Of a stretch of DNA of 64,000 nt, positions 1 through 9,405 are shown one piece after another. The translations under genes and the position numbers were made by a program. This DNA is from Psychrobacter sp. DAB_AL43B. GTDB taxonomy: Bacteria > Pseudomonadota > Gammaproteobacteria > Pseudomonadales > Moraxellaceae. Location of the stretch: NCBI RefSeq assembly GCF_900168255.1, contig NZ_LT799838.1, positions 2,604,001 through 2,668,000 on the forward strand, read 5' to 3'. The notes beneath the pieces are model-generated. The model had not been told where the DNA came from and did no database searches. It worked only from the letters and a program-made list of their open reading frames with translations. Each line of letters starts with the position of its first letter. Position 1 is the first letter of the stretch.

Positions 1-80
1 TGCGCCATGCCGATGCAGGTTATGAGCTAGCGATTAAAACTGCTAAAGATTATGGTCTGAATTTACCGATGATTCAGTAG
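1..80 (+). CDS. hutU: Urocanate hydratase, C-terminal end (partial)
   Basis: The frame open from the left edge encodes about 25 residues, beginning RHADAGYELAIKTAKDYG and ending LPMIQ before a TAG stop. This matches the conserved tail of urocanase (RHADAGY...GLNLPMI). Urocanase hydrates urocanate to imidazolonepropionate, step two of histidine degradation. It lies 56 bp upstream of hutH on the same strand, so it is the preceding operon gene. Only the tail is visible, so its integrity cannot be judged. Confidence 0.85.
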   Translation, partial: RHADAGYELAIKTAKDYGLNLPMIQ

Positions 81-136
81 CTCGAACTACTTTTCATTTA
101 TAAAAATAAATAACTAATATAAATAGGGACATTGCT

Positions 137-1699
137 ATGACCGATATTAAGCACCTAACATTAAACCCACGCCAATTAAGCCTTGAGATGCTGCGTGGTA
201 TTTATGATCAGCCAGTCTCATTAACCTTACCTGATAGCGCATATAAGGCAATCGATGCCTCACATGAAGATGTACGTACGATTATTGCTCGCGATAAAAG
301 CGCTTATGGTATAAATACCGGTTTTGGCCTATTAGCAAAGACGCGAATCAGCGATGACCAGCTTGAATTGCTACAGCGCAATCTTATCGTATCGCATTCT
401 GTTGGTACTGGTGAACCCTTACCAGCCGGCGTGGTTCGACTGATTATGGTTATGAAGGTTGCCAGCCTAGCACAAGGTGTCTCTGGCGTGCGCCGCGTCG
501 TGGTCGATGGTTTATTGGCATTGATTAATAATCAAATTACCCCGCTTATTCCAGTTAAAGGCTCCGTCGGTGCATCTGGCGATTTAGCGCCTCTATCGCA
601 TATGACGCTAGCGTTAATGGGCGAAGGGGATGTCTATGTCGATGGTAAATGTATGCCAGCTGCTGACGCTTTAGAACAGCTTGGTCTTGAGCCAATCATC
701 CTCGCCGCTAAAGAAGGGCTAGCATTAATTAACGGCACGCAGGTCTCAACTGCCCTTGCACTACGAGGCTATTTCTTAGCGCGTGACTTATTAGAGTCAG
801 CCACTATCGTCGGCTCACTGTCTATCGATGCGGCAAAAGGCTCGGATGCGCCATTCGATGCTCGTATCCATGAAGTTCGCGGGCATCATGGACAAATTGA
901 AATCGCCAAAGCCCATCGCCAACTGATTAAAGGTAGTGACATTCGCGCCTCTCATAATGGCGAACAAGATGACAGAGTCCAAGACCCTTACTGCTTACGT
1001 TGCCAGCCGCAGGTTATGGGTGCTTGCCTTGATATTATTAACCAAGCAGGAAAGACGCTATTGATTGAATCAAATGCCGTCACGGATAACCCACTTATCT
1101 TTAACAATGAAGATGGGCCTGTCGCTATCTCTGGCGGTAACTTTCACGCTGAGCCAGTAGCTTTTGCTGCCGATATTTTAGCTCTAGCCATTGCTGAGAT
1201 TGGTTCTATGTCTGAGCGCCGTATCGCTTTGCTGATCGATGCTACTTTGTCCGGTGGCTTACCGCCATTCTTGGTTGACAATGCTGGCTTGAACTCCGGC
1301 TTTATGATTGCTCATGTCACTGCAGCGGCACTAGCATCAGAGAACAAGTCCATTGCACATCCAGGTAGTGTTGACAGCATTCCAACTTCTGCCAATCAAG
1401 AAGACCATGTATCAATGGCAACTTATTGTGCGCGCCGCTTATATGAAATGGCGCAAAATACGGCGACCATTATCGGGATTGAGCTGTTGGCAGCTGGTCA
1501 AGGTATTGATTTTCATCGTGGGCTTGAAACATCAGAGCCATTAATAGCCGCTCATAAGCTTTTACGCGCGCAAGTTACTTTTTATGATAAAGATCGCTAC
1601 TTGGCTCCTGATATCGAGGCGGCAAAGCAATTAATACTAAGTCGCACTTTAACTAAACATTGGCAGGAAATACGCAGTGACTGGTACCTTTCTAAATAA
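137..1699 (+). CDS. hutH: Histidine ammonia-lyase (histidase)
   Basis: This enzyme deaminates L-histidine to urocanate, the first step of the Hut pathway, in the cytoplasm. The 520-residue protein has the usual length. It carries the [14 protein letters not shown] signature, in which Ala-Ser-Gly (residues 146-148) cyclises to the electrophilic MIO cofactor. The N-terminal YGINTGFG block and the QDxYxLRCxPQVMG block ([14 protein letters not shown] here) are also present. It sits between hutU and hutG on the same strand. The preceding sequence has a weak GGGAC ribosome-binding element. Identification is secure. Confidence 0.97.
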   Translation: MTDIKHLTLNPRQLSLEMLRGIYDQPVSLTLPDSAYKAIDASHEDVRTIIARDKSAYGINTGFGLLAKTRISDDQLELLQRNLIVSHSVGTGEPLPAGVVRLIMVMKVASLAQGVSGVRRVVVDGLLALINNQITPLIPVKGSVGASGDLAPLSHMTLALMGEGDVYVDGKCMPAADALEQLGLEPIILAAKEGLALINGTQVSTALALRGYFLARDLLESATIVGSLSIDAAKGSDAPFDARIHEVRGHHGQIEIAKAHRQLIKGSDIRASHNGEQDDRVQDPYCLRCQPQVMGACLDIINQAGKTLLIESNAVTDNPLIFNNEDGPVAISGGNFHAEPVAFAADILALAIAEIGSMSERRIALLIDATLSGGLPPFLVDNAGLNSGFMIAHVTAAALASENKSIAHPGSVDSIPTSANQEDHVSMATYCARRLYEMAQNTATIIGIELLAAGQGIDFHRGLETSEPLIAAHKLLRAQVTFYDKDRYLAPDIEAAKQLILSRTLTKHWQEIRSDWYLSK

Positions 1700-1769
1700 A
1701 GGTTTTTTAAAATAAAAATTCTTTCTAAATAAGTAAATAGCTTGAAATTCATTTTAAAGGAGATCAGCG

Positions 1770-2822
1770 ATGACCATCGCAACCGTTAATCACACTGCTG
1801 CTGATATGAGTCAATGGACTGGTCGCGCTGAGCCATTTGAAAGTGCGCGCGCTTGCTATTGGTATCAGCTAGCGCAGCCTTATGAGCAGCAGCATATTGG
1901 GCTAGTTGGCTTTAACTGTGATCAGGGTGTTAGACGCAATCAAGGACGCGTTGGGGCAAGAGCAGCACCGCCACTGATTCGCAGTACTTTTGCTAAACTG
2001 CCGGTTATCGCTGAGCTCCAAAAACGTTTCGATGGTAAATTGGCGACCTTGCTAGGGGATGCCGGTGATATTCACTGTCAAGATAACGATGATTTTGCCG
2101 AGCAACTACTGGAGCAAGCACAGCAGCAGTATGCCGATGTTATTAGTAGCGTCATTCAACAAGGCAGTCTAGCTATTGGCCTTGGCGGTGGTCATGCGAT
2201 GGCTCATGGTAGTTTTTTAGGGTTATGGCAAGCGCTTCAGCAGGCTGATAATAGTGATATTGGTGAAAAAAATACAGCTGATATACCGACTATCCCCACT
2301 ATCGGCATCATTAACTTTGACGCGCATCTTGATATTCGTCAATCTGATGTTGCCACTTCCGGCACCCCTTTTCGCCAAATTTCTGAGTATCTAACCGAGT
2401 ATCAGCAGCCTTTTCACTATTGCTGTATTGGGGTAAGTCGTTTCTCTAATACCGCAGCGCTTTTTGATCGTGCTAACGAACTAGGTGTCCACGTTATTAG
2501 TGACGAGGACTGTTACTATCAATCGTGGGCAACGCTTGCTGCTCAGATTGATCGTTTTATTAATCAAGTTGATGTACTTTATTTAACGATTGATATGGAC
2601 TGTTTCCCATCGAGCGTGGTACCTGGTGTCAGCGCACCTGCTGCCTACGGTATCGAACTGAGCTTCGTTGAGCGCGCTGTCAAAACTATTATGGCATCCG
2701 GCAAAGTAAAAATAGCGGATATTGCTGAGATTAATCCGACCTATGATAGCGATCAACGCAGCTGTAAAGTGGCTGCTCGGCTTTTAGCCATAATTATAGA
2801 ACAGCATTTATTAATTATATAA
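1770..2822 (+). CDS. hutG: Formimidoylglutamase (arginase family)
   Basis: This enzyme hydrolyses N-formimidoyl-L-glutamate to glutamate and formamide, the last step of the direct Hut branch. The 350-residue protein shows the arginase-fold manganese ligands: GGGHAMAHG, NFDAHLDIR and the late TIDMDCFPSS block. The start follows a strong AAGGAG ribosome-binding site. It lies 70 bp after hutH and 57 bp before hutI on the same strand. The family (agmatinase, arginase, HutG) is clear from motifs. The HutG assignment rests on operon context together with length. Confidence 0.94.
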   Translation: MTIATVNHTAADMSQWTGRAEPFESARACYWYQLAQPYEQQHIGLVGFNCDQGVRRNQGRVGARAAPPLIRSTFAKLPVIAELQKRFDGKLATLLGDAGDIHCQDNDDFAEQLLEQAQQQYADVISSVIQQGSLAIGLGGGHAMAHGSFLGLWQALQQADNSDIGEKNTADIPTIPTIGIINFDAHLDIRQSDVATSGTPFRQISEYLTEYQQPFHYCCIGVSRFSNTAALFDRANELGVHVISDEDCYYQSWATLAAQIDRFINQVDVLYLTIDMDCFPSSVVPGVSAPAAYGIELSFVERAVKTIMASGKVKIADIAEINPTYDSDQRSCKVAARLLAIIIEQHLLII

Positions 2823-2879
2823 GCACGGATTTACCCTATCACGGATATATAAATAGCTACTAACTAGCAGGAGTATATT

Positions 2880-4199
2880 ATGACGAATTCTACAGATTCT
2901 ATTACGAAAACCAACTTGCAAAGACCTATCGATGCCGCAACGATGGCATCGTTTGACAACATTGTTATCAATACCAATTTGGCTACATTTTCAGCCCATT
3001 ATGGCTTTGATAGCAAGGATAAAGATAATGTCCATTATGGGCAGCTAGTAGATGCAGCTATCGGTATCAAAGATGGCAAGATTGCTTGGATTGGGTCGAA
3101 CGAACAGATGACGCCATACCTTTCTCATTACCAAATAGCTCAAATTAAAGATGCTATGGGTAGCTGGATAACGCCAGGCTTAATCGATTGTCATACACAC
3201 TTAGTCTATGCCGGTAACCGCAGCAATGAGTTTGAAGCACGGCTGCATGGTGCTAGTTATCAAGATATTGCAGCGCAAGGCGGTGGTATTGTTGCGACCG
3301 TTAGTGCGACTCGCGCAGCCAGTCAGGAAGAAATCTTTGCGCAAAGTGAAAAACGTCTGTTAGCACTGCTCAAAGAAGGTGTAACCAGTATCGAAATCAA
3401 GTCCGGCTATGGTTTGGATTTCGATACTGAACGCAAAATGCTTACTGTCGCGCGTCAACTGGGTGACAAATACGACGTCCATGTCAGCACTAGCTATTTA
3501 GCTGCCCATGCTTTGCCACCCGAATATAAAGACCGTGCAGACGACTACATTGAGCAAGTCTGCGAGTGGCTACCAATTTTGCATCAAGAAGGCTTGGTAG
3601 ATGCAGTCGATGGGTTTTGTGAAAATATTGCTTTTAGTGCAGAGCAAATTAGACGCGTCTTTGCAGTTGCCAGCTCATTAGATTTGCCCGTCAAGCTCCA
3701 TTCTGAGCAGCTGTCTGATATAGGCGGCAGTGCTTTAGTTGCTGAATATCAAGGGCTATCAAGCGATCACTTAGAGCATTTATCAGAAACAGATATTGAG
3801 AAAATGGCAGTCAGCAATACCGTTGCGGTACTATTGCCCGGCGCATTTTATACGTTGCGTGATACCAAGTTACCTCCAATAGATGCATTACGTAAGCATC
3901 AAGTTGCTATTGCTATTTCGACCGACTGTAATCCAGGCACTTCACCACTAACTTCGCTATTACTGGCAATGAATATGGGCTGTACGCTGTTTTACTTAAC
4001 GCCAGAAGAAGTACTAGCCGGTGCGACTGTTAACGCAGCAAAAGCATTAGGATTATCACATAAAGGTAAAATAGAAATCGGTTGTGATGCTGATTTAGCA
4101 CTGTGGGATATCACTCGCCCTGCGGATCTGTGCTATCAAATTGGACTTAATCCTATTACTGGTATTATGCGTCAAGGTCAGTGGCGCAAGACTTTATAG
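2880..4199 (+). CDS. hutI: Imidazolonepropionase
   Basis: This enzyme opens the ring of 4-imidazolone-5-propionate to give N-formimidoylglutamate, step three of histidine degradation. The 439-residue amidohydrolase-fold protein has the metal-binding TPGLIDCHTHLVYAG block, the SIEIKSGYGLD substrate-binding segment and the late STDCNPGTSP block. The N-terminal extension of about 20 polar residues is longer than in many homologues. A good AGGAG site precedes the ATG. It is the last hut gene here; no hutC regulator or hutF is visible in the window. Confidence 0.96.
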   Translation: MTNSTDSITKTNLQRPIDAATMASFDNIVINTNLATFSAHYGFDSKDKDNVHYGQLVDAAIGIKDGKIAWIGSNEQMTPYLSHYQIAQIKDAMGSWITPGLIDCHTHLVYAGNRSNEFEARLHGASYQDIAAQGGGIVATVSATRAASQEEIFAQSEKRLLALLKEGVTSIEIKSGYGLDFDTERKMLTVARQLGDKYDVHVSTSYLAAHALPPEYKDRADDYIEQVCEWLPILHQEGLVDAVDGFCENIAFSAEQIRRVFAVASSLDLPVKLHSEQLSDIGGSALVAEYQGLSSDHLEHLSETDIEKMAVSNTVAVLLPGAFYTLRDTKLPPIDALRKHQVAIAISTDCNPGTSPLTSLLLAMNMGCTLFYLTPEEVLAGATVNAAKALGLSHKGKIEIGCDADLALWDITRPADLCYQIGLNPITGIMRQGQWRKTL

Positions 4200-4251
4200 C
4201 CTTAATATTATTTCTAAAAATGCTAGATGATTAAAAACAGCAAGAAATCGT

Positions 4252-4294
4252 TAAATAAAAAAAGCCCCAGCCATGACAGTCATGGTTGAGGCTG
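4252..4294 (-). terminator. Hairpin terminator between hutI and metE remnant
   Basis: An imperfect stem (AGCCcCAGCCATGAC with GTCATGGtTGaGGCT) with a one-base loop is preceded on the plus strand by seven A residues. On the minus strand these become a U tract after the stem, so it best terminates the minus-strand metE remnant. It may also help end the convergent hut transcript. Confidence 0.75.
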
Positions 4295-4326
4295 TTACAT
4301 TTATAAGTGCAAGTTTGATTTAGGAT

Positions 4327-5060
4327 TTATGCTACATATTTTTTACGTACAATTTTTGTCATCTCGACCATGTTACGCAGTTGTTGGCGCACTTCTTCCC
4401 AGTTACGCGTTTTTAGACCACAGTCTGGGTTAATCCATAAGCGCTCAATTGGAATATATTTTTGTGCCTCATCAATCATGATCTGCATAGCGTCGCTATC
4501 AGGGGCGCGCGGGCTATGAATGTCATAGACGCCTGGGCCAATGGCATTTTGATAGCTACCTTTTTTTCAATAATGGCTTGAGCATCGCTTACTTGTTTAA
4601 ATACTTGGGTAAAATCAGTATTGCTGAAGTCTTCATCGGCTTCTAATTCAGGCACCAAGTAATGATAGTTGGTATCAAACCACTTGGTCATTTGCCAAGC
4701 CGCATTGTCTTCATACTGACCGGTATGGTCGCGACCACGGGCAAAATAAAACTGACGATCAAAGGTATCTAATGTTTCGGCACCAGCAAAACGTGGTGGC
4801 TGCACACCGAAGGAAACTGCTTGGCTGAGCACTAAATCATAATGAGCAAAGTCGCCAGTGGTGATGATATCAAGACCTGCATCGATTTGATCTTGGATAT
4901 TGGTGGTAAATACTTCTAACAAAGCGGCTTGAGTTGCTTCTTTATCTTTTTTACCTTTCCAGTAATGCTCTAAGGCAAATTTGGTTTGGCGTTTATCACC
5001 AATACGTGGGTAGCCTAGGATATGGCTAGGTACTCTAGATCGTGGGATTGTGGTAGTCAT
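4327..5060 (-). pseudogene. metE: metE remnant: N- and C-terminal pieces with the middle deleted and a frameshift
   Basis: Cobalamin-independent methionine synthase is normally about 755 residues. Here the first about 170 residues (LGYPRIG start, ITTGDFAHYD, NYHYLVPELEA) are recognisable. They are followed at about 4560-4570 by the last about 80 residues, [13 protein letters not shown] through [19 protein letters not shown] to a TAA at 4327. Roughly 500 codons, including most of the catalytic C-terminal barrel, are missing. The two pieces are also out of frame across a run of seven A residues on the coding strand. One extra A would join them. The open frame alone ends at 4476 with nonsense residues. 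The start has a good GGAG site. A non-functional remnant is the simplest reading; a misassembly is the alternative. Confidence 0.88.
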
Positions 5061-5258
5061 GTGTTACTCCATTAATCGTATTCATTATTTTATAGTTAAG
5101 ATAAATAATTTTGATGAAGTAATCATAGCTGATTATATTAATGAATAAAAATCAATTTATTTAACTTAAGATGAATTATACTAATGTTGCAATAGTTTTA
5201 ACAAGCAGCGTTTTTATCTTGCACGGACTATATTGATTAAGCAGTTTTTTATGTGGCA

Positions 5259-5292
5259 TAAAAAACGCGCCTACTATGTAAGTAGGCGCGTT
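5259..5292 (-). terminator. gdhA terminator
   Basis: A perfect 12-bp stem (AACGCGCCTACT / AGTAGGCGCGTT) with a 5-nt loop lies 64 bp beyond the gdhA stop. On the minus strand it runs into a U-rich tract. It separates gdhA from the metE remnant. Confidence 0.85.
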
Positions 5293-5356
5293 AAATATCA
5301 ATCATACCAGTTATTATTGTGATCTGGTGCTATCGCAAAGAGCCATAATGAAAAAT

Positions 5357-6703
5357 TTAGTTCAGGATACCATAGGCAACCAGCGCATCAGCAACACGCT
5401 TAAAGCCAACGATATTTGCGCCTGTCATATAATCGATGTAGCCTTTGTCAGTCTGATGGTATTTTTCTGACGCTTCAGCAGCGCAGTCATGAATATTTCT
5501 CATAATACACTTCAAACGCTCATCAACTTCCTCAAAGGTTTTGTACTGGCGTACTGAGTTTTGTGACATCTCAAGTCCAGATACCGCCACACCACCAGCA
5601 TTTGCCGCTTTGCCCGGTGCATAATGCACACGATGCAAACGAATATGATCAATCGCTTCAGCAGTCAATGGCATATTGGCGCCTTCGACGACATATTTGA
5701 TGCCATTTTCAACCATAAGCTTAGCGTCCTCTTCATCCACTTCGTTTTGTGTGGCTGATGGGATAGCGATGTCACCTTTGATATGCCAAGGTTTTTGCTT
5801 AGCAAGCCACTCACCACCATAGACATCAACGTAATCGGCCAAAGGTTTACTTTTCGCTTTTTGTGCTTTTAACCAGTTAATTTTTTCTTGATTAAGACCT
5901 GCTTCATCATACAAGGTACCTTGTGAGTCTGACACCGTGACTACAACGCCGCCCAGCATATGAGCTTTTTCAGCAGCATGGAGTGAGACGTTACCAGCCC
6001 CTGAAACCAGTACTCTTTTACCGTCTATGTGTTCGTTTTGAGCCGCTAGCATATTTTCTAAAAAATAAACCGCGCCATAACCAGTGGCTTCTGTACGCAT
6101 CAAACTACCACCAAAACCCACCCCTTTACCGGTTAATACACCACCGTATTCACGTGTAAGGTTTTTATACATGGCAAACATATAGCTGATTTCGCGTCCA
6201 CCAACACCGATATCACCAGCGGGTACGTCAATATCCTTATTTATATAAGGATGCAGCTCACGCATAAAAGCGTAGCAAAAACGACGGATTTCATTGTCTG
6301 TTTTGCCCTTTGGATCAAAATCAGAACCGCCTTTGGCACCGCCCATAGGCAAACCGGTCAATGCATTTTTAAATATCTGCTCAAAGCCTAAAAACTTCAA
6401 AACAGACTGATTTACCGTTGGGTGAAACCTGATACCACCTTTATAAGGACCTAGCGCATTACTAAACTGAACGCGCCAGCCGCGATTTACTTGTACTTCA
6501 CCTTGATCGTTTTCCCAATTGATACGAAAAGCCACAACGCGGTCAGGCTCAACAAGGCGCTCAAAAATTTGGAACGTATCATATTCGGGATGAGTGTCGT
6601 ATAGCGGAGCAATCGTGATTGCAACTTCTTTTACCGCCTGAATAAATTCAGGTTGGTGAGCGTAACGTGCTTCAATTTTTTTGATTGCCTGACTGATACT
6701 CAT
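5357..6703 (-). CDS. gdhA: Glutamate dehydrogenase, NADP-type
   Basis: This cytoplasmic enzyme interconverts 2-oxoglutarate plus ammonia and glutamate. The 448-residue length and sequence match the hexameric NADP-specific class (E. coli GdhA is 447). Visible blocks are NRGWRVQFSNALGPYKGG, the active-site PMGGAKGGSDFDPKGK with its catalytic lysine, DIDVPAGDIGVGGREI, and the dinucleotide-binding VLVSGAGNVS. The start follows AAGGA at good spacing. It stands alone with its own terminator. Functionally it links to the neighbouring hut operon, which releases glutamate, although that operon lies on the other strand. Confidence 0.95.
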   Translation of the reverse strand: MSISQAIKKIEARYAHQPEFIQAVKEVAITIAPLYDTHPEYDTFQIFERLVEPDRVVAFRINWENDQGEVQVNRGWRVQFSNALGPYKGGIRFHPTVNQSVLKFLGFEQIFKNALTGLPMGGAKGGSDFDPKGKTDNEIRRFCYAFMRELHPYINKDIDVPAGDIGVGGREISYMFAMYKNLTREYGGVLTGKGVGFGGSLMRTEATGYGAVYFLENMLAAQNEHIDGKRVLVSGAGNVSLHAAEKAHMLGGVVVTVSDSQGTLYDEAGLNQEKINWLKAQKAKSKPLADYVDVYGGEWLAKQKPWHIKGDIAIPSATQNEVDEEDAKLMVENGIKYVVEGANMPLTAEAIDHIRLHRVHYAPGKAANAGGVAVSGLEMSQNSVRQYKTFEEVDERLKCIMRNIHDCAAEASEKYHQTDKGYIDYMTGANIVGFKRVADALVAYGILN

Positions 6704-7414
6704 ATAGATTCCTTAGGGTAAAGATTGTAATCGTGCTGATTTACATCGACATTTTATCGCATAATCACAAACGATAGGATGGCAAACGTTGATGTGGGAT
6801 TGAGGTCGCTCCTATACGCTGTTTGTGTTTGGTATAGAAACTGATGGGATTAGAAGCCAACTGATTGTGTCTCTAAATCTTAAACCCAGAAGCACAAACA
6901 ATTTTTATCTCATATCTATATATCATTTTTTTGGTGTATAAGTCTAGTAAATATCGCCATCATCAAAAGTTATGGGCAAGTTTTTTATAACGATAATCTA
7001 TACATGACCGTGTAATGAAAGCTCGACAGTCAAAAATCCATATCTACTTTTTAACTGTTTTTGCACTACCTTACGATGAAAAACTCACTTTCACCTTATC
7101 GGTTTTAATAACTTATTTTTATGAAGAAATAATCGAAACAAAATATAAAGTAATAATAAAGAAAATTAGAATAAACTTTTATTTACTATTAGAAATAAGT
7201 TAATGATAGAAGGTTATAAAATAGAGATAAAAGGTTAAAAAAACCAATATTTAGCCTTTCATTCATATCCTGCCATATCATTATTAATTGTAAGGGTTTA
7301 TAATATTGCCCATTAATTAGTCAAAAACTATTTAACATATTATTAACCGTTATTTTTTAAAATACTATCAACCGTTATTCTATTCATTTAATAACCCGTC
7401 ATAGAGAAAACGAT
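6704..7414. other. Long AT-rich intergenic region
   Basis: These 711 bp lie between the divergent gdhA and Roadblock genes and should hold both promoters. A TATAAT hexamer is present at 7299-7304, about 110 bp before the Roadblock start, but no convincing -35 sits at 17 bp. The 62-codon frame at 7015-7203 lacks a ribosome-binding site, is very rich in Lys and Ile, and is not called. No RNA gene was recognised. Confidence 0.5.
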
Positions 7415-7777
7415 ATGCGTACTGATTCATTTCAGCAAATCTTGGAAGACCTAAATAGCTCATCAGCCGATGTTGAAGCATCTGCTCTCATTTCTAACGA
7501 TGGTCTTATGATTGCATCTGCGTTACCAGCAGGCGTTGATGAAGACCGCGTTGGCGCTATGTCAGCAGCTTTATTATCACTAGGTGATCGTGCAGGTCGC
7601 GAATTGGCTCGTGGTAGCATTGACCGTATCATGATTCAAGGTGAAAAGGGCTACGTGATCATGACTTCATCGGGTGATGAAGCAGTACTAACCATTATGG
7701 CAAAACCGAATGCCAAACTTGGCTTAATATTCTTAGATATTAAACGTGCCTCTGAAGCGCTTTCGAAACTTATCTAA
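7415..7777 (+). CDS. Roadblock/LC7 domain protein (MglB-like fold)
   Basis: The 120-residue protein is a single Roadblock/LC7 domain. The pattern is an N-terminal helix, ASALISNDGLMIASALP, a long middle helix (MSAALLSLGDRAGRELARGS), IMIQGEKGYVIMTSSGDEAVLTIM, and an amphipathic C-terminal helix. Bacterial members such as MglB often regulate small GTPases or act as dimeric scaffolds; no MglA-type GTPase is in this window. It is first in a run of five plus-strand genes, though 306 bp separate it from the next. The start has a modest GAGAAA site. The partner and role are unknown. Confidence 0.85.
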   Translation: MRTDSFQQILEDLNSSSADVEASALISNDGLMIASALPAGVDEDRVGAMSAALLSLGDRAGRELARGSIDRIMIQGEKGYVIMTSSGDEAVLTIMAKPNAKLGLIFLDIKRASEALSKLI

Positions 7778-8083
7778 TAATTGGTTTTAAAGTGCTAACG
7801 CTACGGTTCTATACCGCGCCTGCAATACAAATGCCTTCTGTGTATAATACTTTAAATGAAAACGGACGCACTGTCTTATAAAAATTATTTAAGGTATTGC
7901 ACACTGTTTAGATTGAATGAGTGATTATTGAATAAGTGATTAAAGCTTCTAAATATCTATGAATTCTAATCCTAGCGAATCACATATCCATACTTATTAA
8001 AAAATAAGCGCGTTAAAAAACAAACGTAAATCAAATAAGTTTTTTAATGACTATCCATACAACAATAAATAAAGGAGATTACG
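7778..8083. other. Intergenic region between Roadblock and PAS genes
   Basis: The 306 bp are AT-rich with no open frame and no recognised RNA or clear terminator. It may contain a second promoter for the PAS gene, so the Roadblock gene and the genes behind it may be separate transcripts. Confidence 0.4.
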
Positions 8084-8578
8084 ATGGGTTCTCCACTACC
8101 TGACGCAATGAAGCCTGACCTGCCAGCCGAGCAGATCACTCTGACTTATCATGACGGTGCATCGCGTACTATTTATGATACTGGTATCGAACGCCCTTAT
8201 CCTGATGGCAAGCTGATTGTTTCGCGTACCGATTTAGACGGTATTTTGACTCACGTTAATGATGCCTTTGTTGAGATTAGTGGCTACGCTGCTGATGAGC
8301 TGATCGGTCAGCCACAATCTATTTTGCGCCATCCTGATATGCCAAAAGCTGCCTATAAAGATTTATGGTCAACCGCAGAGGCTGGACAAAAATGGCATGG
8401 CTACGTTAAAAACTTATGTAAAGATGGCAGCCATTATTGGGTTTACGCGACTGTCGTGCCCAACGTTCGTCGCGGCGAAACCGTTGGCTATACTTCTGTA
8501 CGCCGTAAGCCATCGCGCAGCAAAATTGATGCGGCTATCGCTCAGTATGCCCAAATGAAACAAAACGAGGAAGGTTAA
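8084..8578 (+). CDS. PAS domain protein, Aer-like sensor module
   Basis: The 164-residue protein is essentially one PAS domain (about residues 43-150): LIVSRTDLDGILTHVNDAFVEISGY, then ELIGQPQSILRHPDMP, KAAYKDLWST, WHGYVKNLCKDGSHYWV and GYTSVRRKPSR. This arrangement is that of the PAS domain of Aer-type energy-taxis receptors, which bind FAD. There is no membrane segment, HAMP, kinase or methyl-accepting domain, so any signal must pass by protein contact. AAGGAG gives a strong start. It ends 3 bp before the PhnD-like gene, so the two are translationally close. The bound ligand is not predictable from sequence alone. Confidence 0.85.
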   Translation: MGSPLPDAMKPDLPAEQITLTYHDGASRTIYDTGIERPYPDGKLIVSRTDLDGILTHVNDAFVEISGYAADELIGQPQSILRHPDMPKAAYKDLWSTAEAGQKWHGYVKNLCKDGSHYWVYATVVPNVRRGETVGYTSVRRKPSRSKIDAAIAQYAQMKQNEEG

Positions 8579-8581
8579 ATC

Positions 8582-9331
8582 ATGACGACACATAATATGT
8601 TAATCGCCCCTGATTTTTCGCCTGAGCGTTTTGCAGGCTGGCATATGTTTAATATCTTGATTCAAAAACGTGCCAATCTAAACATGCATCTAAATATGCC
8701 TGCCTCACATGCTGAGCAAGAAGCGCTTATCGACGCAGGCGACATGCAAGTTATTTATGCCAACCCTTTTGATGCAGCAACGCTCATCCGTGAGCAAGGC
8801 TACCGTGCAGTTGCGCGCCCTATCGGTAAATCTGATGAGATGGTCATTGCAGCTTCAGCAAATAGCGATATCAATACTCTAGAGGACTTGGCTAATGGCG
8901 CGACCATTGCTATGGCAAATAACCGTGATGTTAAGCTGATTGGTTTACGCCTACTAGAAGCGGTCGATTTAGAAGAGGCGGACTTGAATTGGTCAGTGAC
9001 CGAAACCTATCAAGCAGCAGCACGCCAAGTTATCAAAGGCGATGCTCAAGCGGCATTCTTTTTAGCTGAAATTTTCCACAGCTTTTCACGCTTAACCAAA
9101 GCGCAGTTAACTGTATTAATCGAAAGTGATTTGGCGGATATTAGCCATGTATTGCTGATTAAAGAGGGTTTTCCTGATACAGAAATTCTGATGAATGCCA
9201 TTCTGAATTTGCATAACGATGATGATGGTAAAGAAGCATTGGCTGAACTTGGTATGCCTCAAGGCTTTGAAGCTATGGACGAAGAAGATGCTGAGTTTAT
9301 GATCGACTTGATGGAAACTTTAATTGACTAG
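8582..9331 (+). CDS. PhnD-like periplasmic-binding-fold protein without signal peptide
   Basis: The 249-residue protein resembles PhnD/TauA-type substrate-binding proteins (MLIAPDFSPERFAGWHMFN, VIYANPFDAATLIREQGYRAVARP, TLEDLANGATIAMAN, GDAQAAFFLAEIF). The N-terminus is polar, with no signal peptide or lipobox, and no ABC permease or ATPase genes are nearby. It is therefore probably a cytoplasmic sensor or adaptor rather than a transporter component. The acidic C-terminus (AMDEEDAEFMIDLMETLID) is distinctive. It follows the PAS gene by 3 bp. The fold is fairly secure; the ligand and role are unknown. Confidence 0.75.
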   Translation: MTTHNMLIAPDFSPERFAGWHMFNILIQKRANLNMHLNMPASHAEQEALIDAGDMQVIYANPFDAATLIREQGYRAVARPIGKSDEMVIAASANSDINTLEDLANGATIAMANNRDVKLIGLRLLEAVDLEEADLNWSVTETYQAAARQVIKGDAQAAFFLAEIFHSFSRLTKAQLTVLIESDLADISHVLLIKEGFPDTEILMNAILNLHNDDDGKEALAELGMPQGFEAMDEEDAEFMIDLMETLID

Positions 9332-9405
9332 CAGGTTCACTGGCATCTGACTTAGGTCATAGCCTATTGCGCTACCATATTGGCTATGACTGACAGGACA
9401 CTATT

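Noticed and set aside
5061..5258. Possible S-adenosylmethionine riboswitch upstream of metE
   Set aside because: No conserved SAM-riboswitch core was seen; only AT-rich sequence before the metE remnant.
7015..7203. 62-codon frame between gdhA and the Roadblock gene
   Set aside because: No ribosome-binding site, composition dominated by Lys, Ile and Tyr as expected from AT-rich noncoding DNA, and no recognisable motif.
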